From Candidatus Paraprochloron terpiosi LD05 (GTDB lineage: Bacteria > Cyanobacteriota > Cyanobacteriia > Cyanobacteriales > Prochloraceae): a stretch of 64,000 nucleotides of DNA. The stretch covers positions 2,527,422-2,591,421 of the forward strand of contig CP073341.1 in NCBI GenBank assembly GCA_018141785.1. The letters are read 5' to 3'. This document shows, piece after piece, positions 18,379 through 25,871 of the stretch. The translations under genes and the position numbers were made by a program. The stretch's first letter is position 1, and each line of letters begins with the position of its first letter. Below the pieces are notes generated by a model. That model worked only from the letters and a program-made list of their open reading frames with translations. It did no database searches and was not told where the DNA came from.

Positions 18379-19041
18379 ATGATTATGAGTGCTGTAATTC
18401 CTATTATCAAACCTATTAGTGAGATGAAATTAGCTCCTGGTAGTGTGGTGAGTATTCCCCATATTAATTGGCAGGAATTTGAGTCTATTTTACAGGAATT
18501 AGGAGAAAGTAGAGCTGCACGGATTGCCTATAGCAACAGGACTTTGTCAATTATGGTTCCTTTACCAGAGCATGAAATACAAAGTGATTTAATCTCAGAT
18601 ATGGTGAAAATACTCCTGAAAGTTTGCGGCATTAAATATCAGCCTTTTGGTTCAACTACTTTGAAAAAAGAAGGTACAGCAGGAGTGGAACCGGATGCTT
18701 GTTTTTAGATTAAGAATTATAGGAGTATGATAGGTCGTCGTAGACTTCAACCTGAGGATCCACCTCCAGATTTAGTGTTAGAAATAGATGTAACCTCCAA
18801 AACATCTTTGGATGCTTATAAAGCGATTAAAGTTCCAGAAATCTGGATTTACGACAGTGGTAAACTAACTATATACTTATGGGAAAATGGCCAATATATC
18901 ACCTCCAACATCAGTCCTACTTTTCCTACACTACCTATTACCAAGTTAATTCCTGCTACAGTAGAGCGAGCTTGGGAAATAGGTTCAGTTGAAGCGTTGG
19001 AAGAGTTTGAGGTTTTGTCTCGCGCTGCATGGTTAGACTAG
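18379..19041 (+). pseudogene. Uma2-family nuclease gene split by an in-frame TAG
   Basis: Two frames in the same register form one Uma2 protein: an N-terminal half with QELGESRAARIAYSNRTLSI and EGTAGVEPDACF, a TAG at 18706-18708, then IKNYRSMIGRRRLQPEDPPP and PDLVLEIDVTSKTSLD. Relatives have Tyr where the stop is (ACFYIxNY), so a single base change (TAT/TAC to TAG) explains it. Uma2 proteins carry a restriction-endonuclease-like PD-(D/E)XK fold; the second half holds the EIDVTSKT active-site strand. Separate translation from ATG 18727 would lack the N-terminal half. The end overlaps the convergent glycosyltransferase gene by four bases. Confidence 0.75.
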
Positions 19042-20168
19042 GGTAAATATTGTTGTAATACTGCTACAGTGGCTGCTCCGGTTTTTGCCCAGCTAAATTG
19101 ACTCGCTCTTTGGAGACTGAGGATACGGAGGTGGGAACGCAAGGTGTCGTCGGTGGCGATCGCTTTCATAGCAGCAGTTATTTCTTGGGTATTATAAGGA
19201 TCAATAAGGAGAGCAGCATTTCCAGCTACTTCTGGTAAAGAAGAGAGGTTAGAGGTAATGACAGGGGTACCGCAAGCCATCGCTTCCAGCACGGGAAGAC
19301 CAAAACCTTCCCAGAGGGAAGGGAAAACGAGGGCGATCGCCTCCCCAATAATTCTCGGTAACTGGTTATAGGGGACATAATCCAGGAATTTTACTCGTTC
19401 CGTCAAACCCAACTCTGCTACTTGGCGCTTGAGTTGGGGAGTATAACGTCTGTCGGGGGATCCTGCTAACCAAAGTTGACAGTCTGAGGAGTTTTGGATT
19501 TTTCCAAAAGCACTTATCAAACGGTGGAGGTTTTTATAGGGATCATGACGCCCAATATAGAGGAAGTAACTCTGTTGAGGGGTTGTGGTGATAGGGTGAA
19601 AGTGCTCCTTATTGTAAGCTAGGGGAATAGGGACAATTTTACGGTCCGAAATACCATAGAAGTCAGTAATATCTCTCTCAGTAGCGGTGGAGTTACAGAT
19701 AATGCATTCTGCTTGTTGGAGTACTTGAGGCAAAATAGAGCGAAAATAAAGAGTGAGGGGAGAACGTAGCTTCGGAAAACGTAACGGAATGAGGTCGTGA
19801 ACCATTACCACCCCACGACATTTACTATATAAAGGCATTTCTGGAACCGGAGAGAACAGGAGACGTGCTCCTAGTTCTTCATATATTCTCGGTAGTTGGA
19901 ACTGAGTCCAAAGGAGGCGGCGTAAATGTCCAATTCGCCCTTGCTCTGGGGTTAAATTCCCCCGAATAGGATAACATTGATAGTTAGGATAATCCTGAGC
20001 TACTAATAAAGTAGGTTCCAGAGATTGAAGATAGGGAAAGAGACTGGTTGCATAAGTACTAATACCAGTAGGTTTAGCAAACACAAAGGAGAGATTAATC
20101 AGTAAAGGACTCCCTTTGCGCCCTTCCCCGGGGCGAGAATCAAAATAATCTTTCGTACTTTTCACCAT
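19038..20168 (-). CDS. GT4-family glycosyltransferase
   Basis: A 376-residue retaining glycosyltransferase of the GT-B fold. Seen: the nucleotide-sugar loop region FLYIGRHDPYKNLHRLISA near residue 200, and the C-terminal EGFGLPVLEAMACGTPVI with SNLSSLPEVAGNAALL, the family's donor-binding E-x7-E motif. It probably adds a hexose to a surface polysaccharide or lipid-linked precursor. An upstream GTG/TTG-rich leader is excluded. It is divergent from the Uma2 gene at 20183 and overlaps the Uma2 remnant at 18379-19041 by four bases. Acceptor and sugar cannot be inferred. Confidence 0.88.
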   Translation of the reverse strand: MVKSTKDYFDSRPGEGRKGSPLLINLSFVFAKPTGISTYATSLFPYLQSLEPTLLVAQDYPNYQCYPIRGNLTPEQGRIGHLRRLLWTQFQLPRIYEELGARLLFSPVPEMPLYSKCRGVVMVHDLIPLRFPKLRSPLTLYFRSILPQVLQQAECIICNSTATERDITDFYGISDRKIVPIPLAYNKEHFHPITTTPQQSYFLYIGRHDPYKNLHRLISAFGKIQNSSDCQLWLAGSPDRRYTPQLKRQVAELGLTERVKFLDYVPYNQLPRIIGEAIALVFPSLWEGFGLPVLEAMACGTPVITSNLSSLPEVAGNAALLIDPYNTQEITAAMKAIATDDTLRSHLRILSLQRASQFSWAKTGAATVAVLQQYLP

Positions 20169-20182
20169 GAGCGTTATTGATT

Positions 20183-20755
20183 ATGATGAGTTTAACCATT
20201 CCTAGAACATTCAGAATAACCCACGAACAGTTTCAAGAATTGGCTAGAGCTAATCGAGATGAGCGTTTAGAGCGCAGTGCAGCAGGAGAATTGATTTTTA
20301 TGCCTCCTACAGGAAGTATTACGAGTAATCGCAATTTAGACATTGAGGGACAGCTCTGGTTGTGGAACCGTCAGACTCGTCTTGGTCAAGCTTTTAATTC
20401 TTCAGGGGGGTTTCATTTACCCAATGGAGCGGATCGGTCTCCCGACGCTGCTTGGGTGAGTCAGGAACGGTGGGATACCCTCACTTCAGAACAGCAGGAG
20501 GGGTTTGCCCCCATATGTCCTGATTTTGTGGTAGAGCTACGTTCTCCTTCCGATAATCTGAAACCCTTGCAGGAGAAAATGGAAGAATATATGAGTAATG
20601 GTAGTAGTTTGGGGTTTTTGATTGACAGGAAAAATAAGACTGTTGCAATTTATCGCCCCCAAGGAGAGGTTGAGGTGTTACATGTTCCCAGCAGTGTATC
20701 AGGAGAACCAGTTTTACCAGGTTTTGTGCTAGATTTAACTTCGGTGTGGCGGTAA
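20183..20755 (+). CDS. Uma2-family endonuclease (copy A of a flanking pair)
   Basis: A 190-residue Uma2 protein, a PD-(D/E)XK restriction-like fold very abundant in cyanobacteria with unknown physiological target. Visible: RLERSAAGELIFMPPTGSI, SPDAAWVSQERWDTL, and the putative active-site run CPDFVVELRSPSDN with LIDRKNKTVAIYRP. It is nearly identical to the copy at 21669-22241; together they bracket an Rpn-type nuclease gene. The ATG at 20183 or 20186 matches the start of copy B. Confidence 0.88.
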   Translation: MMSLTIPRTFRITHEQFQELARANRDERLERSAAGELIFMPPTGSITSNRNLDIEGQLWLWNRQTRLGQAFNSSGGFHLPNGADRSPDAAWVSQERWDTLTSEQQEGFAPICPDFVVELRSPSDNLKPLQEKMEEYMSNGSSLGFLIDRKNKTVAIYRPQGEVEVLHVPSSVSGEPVLPGFVLDLTSVWR

Positions 20756-20793
20756 AATTGTTGCTAAACCAGATAGCAGAAATGGGGTTAAAA

Positions 20794-21672
20794 ATGGAAT
20801 TTATCAATCCCAAAACTGATTTTGCCTTTAAGAAAATATTCGCCAGTCAAGGTAGTGAGCCGATTCTGATTAGTTTTCTCAATGCACTGATTTATGAAGG
20901 GGAATCGGTGATTTCCTCTTTAGAGATTTTGAATCCCTATCTCAATCTCGCAGTAAAAGGGCGCAAGGAAACCTATCTAGATATTAAAGCCAAGCTCAAG
21001 GATGGTTCCTTGGTGCTGATTGAAATGCAAATGATTAATGTAGAAGCCTTTGGGAAGCGAATTGTTTACAACGCCGCCAAATCCTACAGTCTACAACTAG
21101 CCAGAGGTAAGAGTTATTGGACATTAAAGCCTGTTATTGCTTTAACCTTGACTAATTTCATTTTATTTCCCCATACAGATGAAATTATTTCCTCTTTTTC
21201 CTTTCGCGAGGATAAGCTTGGGTTCCCCTATCTACATGATACCATACGGTTAGTGTTTGTGGAGTTATCCAAGTTTCGTAAAGAGTTGGCGGAAATAGAG
21301 AGTTTGGTGGATCGCTGGCTCTATTTTATGAGGGAAGCCCCCCTATTAGACGAAATACCAGAACCCATGGCGGCTGTATCCCAGGTAAAACAGGCGTTTG
21401 AAATTGCGAACCGGGCTAATTTGAGTGTAGAAGAATTAGAAGAGTTGGAACGAGAGGAACTGTTTTTTGCCGACCAAGAGGCAGCGGTGCGATTAGCCTT
21501 GCAGGAAGGTCGTGAAGAGGAGAAGTTGGCGATCTGGGGGTGGGGCACCTTAGTGCCCCACCCGCCAGATCTGTTACCACAGATCGCCCGTCAACTACTA
21601 AATTTAATAGGAACTGAGGAAATTGCCAAAGTTACAGGACTTGATTTGGAAGTGATTGAGGGGTTGCGATGA
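20794..21672 (+). CDS. Rpn-family recombination-promoting nuclease / putative transposase
   Basis: A PD-(D/E)XK protein of the Rpn/DUF4351 group. It starts MEFINPKTDFAFKKIF, the family hallmark, and shows the nuclease residues in ETYLDIKAKL plus LIEMQM near residues 70-85. In E. coli such proteins promote RecA-independent recombination. ATG 20794 is preferred over 20746, which overlaps the preceding Uma2 gene. Near the C-terminus, EEEKLAI and ARQLLNLIGTEEIAK, which are contiguous in relatives, are separated by 16 residues encoded by a palindromic insertion. The stop overlaps copy B of Uma2 by four bases. Confidence 0.85.
   Translation: MEFINPKTDFAFKKIFASQGSEPILISFLNALIYEGESVISSLEILNPYLNLAVKGRKETYLDIKAKLKDGSLVLIEMQMINVEAFGKRIVYNAAKSYSLQLARGKSYWTLKPVIALTLTNFILFPHTDEIISSFSFREDKLGFPYLHDTIRLVFVELSKFRKELAEIESLVDRWLYFMREAPLLDEIPEPMAAVSQVKQAFEIANRANLSVEELEELEREELFFADQEAAVRLALQEGREEEKLAIWGWGTLVPHPPDLLPQIARQLLNLIGTEEIAKVTGLDLEVIEGLR
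21531..21571. repeat. Palindromic element inserted in frame inside the Rpn gene
   Basis: GATCTGGGGGTGGGGCAC, a four-base loop CTTA, then GTGCCCCACCC, one bulged G and CCAGATC form an 18-bp stem. About 48 bases around it add WGWGTLVPHPPDLLPQ to the protein without breaking the frame. The core resembles the intergenic GGGTGGGCA palindromes of this window. Confidence 0.7.
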
Positions 21673-22241
21673 TGAATTTAACCATTCCCAGCACATTCAG
21701 AATAACCCATGAGCAATTTCAAGAATTGGCTAGAGCTAATCGAGATTCCCGTTTGGAGCGTAGTGCAGCAGGAGAATTGATTTTTATGCCTCCCACAGGA
21801 AGTATTACGGGAAATCGCAATTTGGACATTGAAGGACAACTTTGGTTGTGGAACCGTCAGACTCGTCGGGGTTTTGCCTTTAATTCTTCCACCGGTTTTC
21901 ATTTACCCAATGGAGCCACTCGTTCTCCCGACGCTGCTTGGGTAAGTCAGGAACGGTGGGATATCCTCACTTCAGAACAGCAGGAGGGTTTTGCCCCCAT
22001 ATGTCCTGATTTTGTGGTAGAGCTACGTTCTCCTTCCGATAATCTGAAACCCTTGCAGGAGAAGATGAAAGAATATATGAGCAATGGTAGTAGTTTGGGA
22101 TTTTTGATTGACAGGAAAAGTAAGACTGTTGCAATTTATCGCCCTCAAGGAGAGGTTGAGGTGTTAAAGGAACCTAGCAGTGTTTCCGGGGAACCGGTTT
22201 TGCCTGGTTTTGTGTTAGATTTGACGGAGGTGTGGTTATAG
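21669..22241 (+). CDS. Uma2-family endonuclease (copy B)
   Basis: A 190-residue near-duplicate of the Uma2 gene at 20183-20755. It has the same start (MMNLTIPSTFRITHEQFQE), the same SPDAAWVSQERWD and CPDFVVELRSPSDN segments, with a handful of substitutions (RRGFAFNSSTGF versus LGQAFNSSGGF). The start overlaps the Rpn stop by four bases, so Uma2-Rpn-Uma2 forms one compact plus-strand block. The arrangement looks like a duplication with the Rpn gene between the copies. Confidence 0.88.
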   Translation: MMNLTIPSTFRITHEQFQELARANRDSRLERSAAGELIFMPPTGSITGNRNLDIEGQLWLWNRQTRRGFAFNSSTGFHLPNGATRSPDAAWVSQERWDILTSEQQEGFAPICPDFVVELRSPSDNLKPLQEKMKEYMSNGSSLGFLIDRKSKTVAIYRPQGEVEVLKEPSSVSGEPVLPGFVLDLTEVWL

Positions 22242-22257
22242 AGAAGCTACCGAAATT

Positions 22258-23055
22258 TTAATCTTCCGGGTTAATTCCCATTTCTAGTAAACGCTGGGCT
22301 AACTTTTCAGCTCGTTGGCGTTCAGTTTCAGCCCGTTGTTTCCAAGTTTCAGCTCGTTGTTCCCAGGTTTTGATTGTGGGACGCCAAGGGCGGTTGCTTC
22401 GCAATTGTTCTTCTTTAATTAATTCCTCCACTAGGGGAGGATCCAGCAGTTCCTTCACCGATAAAACTAGCTTCTTAAATTGACTGGAAACAATGGACGT
22501 ATCTTCGGTAAAATCTACAAAACCATATCCCTCTTCATTCCTAGGATTATTAAACACCCTCACTCGTTTCTTTTTCGCGTCTACTATCCAATACTCGGCA
22601 ATTTGCGCTATTTCGTATTCATTCCGTTTAATCACATAATCATCCCGGGGATTGCTGCTGACAATTTCTACTACCAGAATCGGCTGTTCATCAAAATCCA
22701 AAACCCCAGCTCCTCGGCGATGACGAACTTGTTCCCAAACAGTTTGGCTAAATACTACCACATCGGGAATTCTCGATGTATTTTCTTCCGTTCGCACACC
22801 GGTTCCTAAAGCGTTCGCCACTAAATCCAAGTTTTGAGCGGCAAAATAGCGCTGAAACTTGTAAACCCAAAACTTGCAAATATTGGTATGTAAGTGAGTA
22901 GAAGCTCCCATGGGTATTAGTTTTCCTCTGACTAATTCATATCGAACATCCGGTTCGCCAACATATTCGAGATATTCTTGGAAGGTTAACAGATGTTCAA
23001 TTTCAGTCGGTTCATTTATAGCCACCTCGTCTGCTGGAATGACAGCTTGAATCAT
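22258..23055 (-). CDS. Uma2-family endonuclease with C-terminal coiled coil
   Basis: A 265-residue Uma2 protein of a different subgroup: LTFQEYLEYVGEPDVRYELV, TSRIPDVVVF, and the active-site strands ILVVEIVSSNPRDDYVIKR with EYWIVDAKKKRV. The last 60 residues hold tandem RAET(W/E)(K/R)QRAE heptads, a coiled coil often appended to this subgroup. Its end faces copy B of the plus-strand Uma2 gene across 16 bases. Cellular role unknown. A relict of a similar coiled-coil tail lies at 45081-45191. Confidence 0.87.
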   Translation of the reverse strand: MIQAVIPADEVAINEPTEIEHLLTFQEYLEYVGEPDVRYELVRGKLIPMGASTHLHTNICKFWVYKFQRYFAAQNLDLVANALGTGVRTEENTSRIPDVVVFSQTVWEQVRHRRGAGVLDFDEQPILVVEIVSSNPRDDYVIKRNEYEIAQIAEYWIVDAKKKRVRVFNNPRNEEGYGFVDFTEDTSIVSSQFKKLVLSVKELLDPPLVEELIKEEQLRSNRPWRPTIKTWEQRAETWKQRAETERQRAEKLAQRLLEMGINPED

Positions 23056-23130
23056 AATTAAACCCCTCTCATGTTCCCTAATTTTACTATTTTATCACCT
23101 ATCAAAGGAAATCTGGTAGTACTGCACTAC

Positions 23131-23475
23131 CTATTTTTTAAATGTATAGTTGTTTTCTCTAGCACAATCTGAACACAAGCCCTGGGGATAAAACTCGTCC
23201 CCATAGTCTGCCACGTGTTCCTTAGGTTGTCCACAATAGAAGCAAATCTTGAATAAGGTGGCTAATGTTCTGTTCTCATCAATTTCTTCGTACTCCGAAA
23301 AGCATTCATTGCTGAGAATTTCCCCTATATTAACGTCAGAGCGATGAGATTTCTCAATCAAGTCTACCACAATCGATTGCTGGTCTTCAAAGCTTAAAGA
23401 CTGGAATACCTTATTTTGTAGGTATAAGTGCCCAATCATTGAATTGATAGTGTAGCTGGTTTGGTGATCCGACAT
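23131..23475 (-). CDS. Hypothetical small zinc-ribbon-like protein
   Basis: A 114-residue protein I do not recognise. The C-terminal half has CFYCGQ and, 20 residues later, LCSDCARENN, giving a CxxC...CxxC pattern able to bind zinc. The N-terminal 70 residues are helical and acidic with no membrane span. It is preceded by a plausible AGGAA ribosome binding site and stands between Uma2 and the repeat-flanked metalloprotease. It may be a small regulatory or nucleic-acid-binding protein; this is only a guess from the zinc motif. Confidence 0.6.
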   Translation of the reverse strand: MSDHQTSYTINSMIGHLYLQNKVFQSLSFEDQQSIVVDLIEKSHRSDVNIGEILSNECFSEYEEIDENRTLATLFKICFYCGQPKEHVADYGDEFYPQGLCSDCARENNYTFKK

Positions 23476-23541
23476 GGTGTTCCTTCCTTATAAAAACGAT
23501 TGACTAGTACTATTATATTACTTTCGAGAGGTGAAGTGTTT

Positions 23542-23639
23542 GGGGAAGTCTCGCGCAAAGCCGCAAAGCCGCAAAGAGAGGGAGAACTGTAGGTTGGGCT
23601 TAGTCAGTCCCAACAGCGCAAACCCATGTTGGGTAACGT
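23542..23639. repeat. Left ~98-bp direct repeat flanking the metalloprotease gene
   Basis: Starts GGGGAAGTCTCGCGCAAAGC and runs through AACTGTAGGTTGGGCTTAGT to CCCATGTTGGGTAACG. A close copy in the same orientation lies at 25710-25807, beyond the metalloprotease gene. The first third is the GGCGCAAA-type dispersed repeat. Confidence 0.8.
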
Positions 23640-23729
23640 TTTGATAATTTTTTTCTTGCACTTACCTAATTATACCAATTCCTTGTTATAATCAGGATCT
23701 AAAAAATAATGATTTAATGAGAAATACCT

Positions 23730-25595
23730 GTGGTAGCTACTTTTCTAAAGGACATACTCTCTCTTAAAAAAAATCCACTTACTGAACTACCAAATTCCAT
23801 CTCCCAACCAAAAACTAAAATTGATATAATAAAAAAATTTTACAATAAAAATGACCCTAAAAATAAAAATAATAAAAACACTACTGCTTCCTCAAAACCC
23901 TCCGAAAAACTCGATCTAAATCTTTTCCATGGCCAAGAATTTCCGGCTCCCGATTCGAGCCTCCCCTTGGTAAGGCTGGAAAACGGCGGCTTAGTGGAGG
24001 AGCTTCATGTGGAAGAACCCCATGGGCTACTTGCACCAGGAAGTGTCATCAGCGAGCCGGAGAATTTTGTAACTAGCGGTTCCAAGTGGTTTCAACCAGG
24101 TGGCTTAGGCAGCCCGGTTACCATTACTTACAGCTATAGTAATCTGCTGGATGGAACCTTAGGTATTTCATCCGCGCAGTTAACCTCCGCTATTGAAGAG
24201 GCTTTAGGATTGTGGGCAAAATATGCACCATTGCACTTTGTTGAGGTTGCTGATATTGGTCCCACCCCATCAGATGCTAAATATAATGCCAATGGTCACC
24301 CGGACATCCGATTCGGCCACCACCATATTGATGGAAGCGGTAAAACATTAGCCCATGCCTATTACCCTTTTTCTACCACAGATGGTTTAGCTGGTGATGT
24401 TCACTTTGACTCCGGCGATTCTTGGAGTATCAATCCAAAGCATGGATTTGATATTCTGGAAGTGGCAGTACATGAAATAGGTCATGCTTTAGGACTTGGA
24501 CATGAGAACACAAACACAGCTATTTTGAACCCCCTCTACGGTCGTCGTTATTCTGGTTTGGGAACTTCATTTCTCTTTCAGGATGACATCAACGGAATAC
24601 GGGCTATCTATGGGGCTGGGACTGGTTCAGTATCACGAAAACAGCTGCTGGCTCTACAACGTTGGGCAACTCAACAAGGAAGCTTTTCGGACACTCAACA
24701 ATGGTTCGTGGGGGACTTCAACGGAGATGGGAAAGACGATGTGGGGAAATCCTTCGATCAGCTCGGCTTAGGCAGCATTGATGTGTATCTTTCCAATGGT
24801 TCTAGCTTGGCCCTACAACGTTGGGGAACTCAACAAGGAGGCTTTTGGGACACTCAACGATGGTTTGTGGGGGACTTCAACGGAGATGGGCGAGATGATG
24901 CGGGGAAAGCCTTTAATCATGACGGCTTAAGCAGCATTGATGTGCATCTTTCCAATGGTTCTAGCTTGGCCCTACAACGTTGGACAACTCAACAAGGAAG
25001 CTTTTCGGACACTCAACAATGGTTTGTGGGGGACTTCAACGGAGATGGGCGAGATGATGTGGGGAAAGCCTTCGATGAGCTCGGCTTGAGCAGCATTGAT
25101 GTGTATCTTTCCAATGGTTCTAGCTTGGCCCTACAACGTTGGGCAACTCAACAAGGAAGCTTTTCGGACACTCAACAATGGTTTGTGGGGGACTTCAACG
25201 GAGATGGGCGAGATGATGTGGGGAAAGCCTTCGATGAGTTCGGCTTGAGCAGCATTGATGTGTATCTTTCCAATGGTTCTAGCTTGGCTCTACAACGTTG
25301 GGCAACTCAACAAGGAAGCTTTTCGGACACTCAACAATGGTTCGTGGGGGACTTCAACGGAGATGGGCGAGATGATGTGGGGAAAGCCTTCGATGAGTTC
25401 GGCTTGAGCAGCATTGATGTGTATCTTTCCAATGGTTCTAGCTTGGCTCTACAACGTTGGGGAACTCGACAGGGAGGCTTCTGGGATGCTCAACAATGGT
25501 TGGCGGGGGACTTCAACGGAGATGGACGAGATGATGCGGGGAAAGCCTTCAATCATGACGGCTTAAGCAGCATTGATGTGCATCTTGCTATTTAG
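23730..25595 (+). CDS. Matrixin-like zinc metalloprotease with VCBS/FG-GAP-type repeats
   Basis: A 621-residue protein starting at GTG 23730. The Lys/Asn-rich first ~70 residues are unlike a Sec signal peptide. The peptidase domain, about residues 105-300, carries the extended zinc motif HEIGHALGLGHEN near residue 248, as in matrixins (M10). The following Met-turn position reads AILNP, with Leu where Met is usual. From residue 307, six 53-residue repeats follow, each with DFNGDGRDDxGK, a calcium-loop motif of VCBS/FG-GAP repeats. It is probably exported, perhaps by a type I system, and cuts extracellular proteins; both are inferences. Confidence 0.85.
   Translation: MVATFLKDILSLKKNPLTELPNSISQPKTKIDIIKKFYNKNDPKNKNNKNTTASSKPSEKLDLNLFHGQEFPAPDSSLPLVRLENGGLVEELHVEEPHGLLAPGSVISEPENFVTSGSKWFQPGGLGSPVTITYSYSNLLDGTLGISSAQLTSAIEEALGLWAKYAPLHFVEVADIGPTPSDAKYNANGHPDIRFGHHHIDGSGKTLAHAYYPFSTTDGLAGDVHFDSGDSWSINPKHGFDILEVAVHEIGHALGLGHENTNTAILNPLYGRRYSGLGTSFLFQDDINGIRAIYGAGTGSVSRKQLLALQRWATQQGSFSDTQQWFVGDFNGDGKDDVGKSFDQLGLGSIDVYLSNGSSLALQRWGTQQGGFWDTQRWFVGDFNGDGRDDAGKAFNHDGLSSIDVHLSNGSSLALQRWTTQQGSFSDTQQWFVGDFNGDGRDDVGKAFDELGLSSIDVYLSNGSSLALQRWATQQGSFSDTQQWFVGDFNGDGRDDVGKAFDEFGLSSIDVYLSNGSSLALQRWATQQGSFSDTQQWFVGDFNGDGRDDVGKAFDEFGLSSIDVYLSNGSSLALQRWGTRQGGFWDAQQWLAGDFNGDGRDDAGKAFNHDGLSSIDVHLAI
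24648..25592 (+). repeat. Six tandem 159-bp coding repeats
   Basis: Units begin at 24648, 24807, 24966, 25125, 25284 and 25443, each encoding LALQRW...DFNGDGxDD...SSIDV. Units 4 and 5 are almost identical at the DNA level, pointing to recent unequal crossing-over. Unit 6 is slightly shorter and ends the protein. Confidence 0.92.
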
Positions 25596-25650
25596 ACTTT
25601 GCTTGTGAAGATTGGCTATTCTTGGTCACCTAGGTCGTCTAGAATACTAA

Positions 25651-25673
25651 AGGGCTGGTAAATAATCAGCCCT
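25651..25673 (+). terminator. Hairpin after the metalloprotease gene
   Basis: AGGGCTG at 25651-25657 pairs with CAGCCCT at 25667-25673 around a 9-base loop, 56 bases past the stop. No T-tract follows, so a terminator role is uncertain. Confidence 0.35.
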
Positions 25674-25709
25674 CCCAGCTGGGTATTGATTGATCGTGAG
25701 TAATGCTTA

Positions 25710-25807
25710 GGGAAGTCTCGCGCCCCCGCCGCAAAGCCGCAAAGAGAGGGAGAACTGTAGGTTGGGCTTAGTCAGTTCTAACAGCACAAACCCATGTTGG
25801 GTAACGC
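25710..25807. repeat. Right ~98-bp direct repeat flanking the metalloprotease gene
   Basis: The copy of 23542-23639 in the same orientation, with a CGCGCCCCCGCC variant near its start and TTCTAACAGCACAAACC where the left copy has TCCCAACAGCGCAAACC. It continues into CTCTACCCAACCTACGG, the complement of the repeat's AGGTTGGG, so this end can also fold back. Confidence 0.8.
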
Positions 25808-25871
25808 TTGCGCTCTACCCAACCTACGGTTATTTTGGTCGGGTTACCGGATATGATGTAACTATTTAGAG

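Noticed and set aside
24648-25592. 159-bp tandem repeats as a possible CRISPR-like array
   Set aside because: The repeat has no spacers, is in frame, and encodes a protein repeat of VCBS/FG-GAP type.
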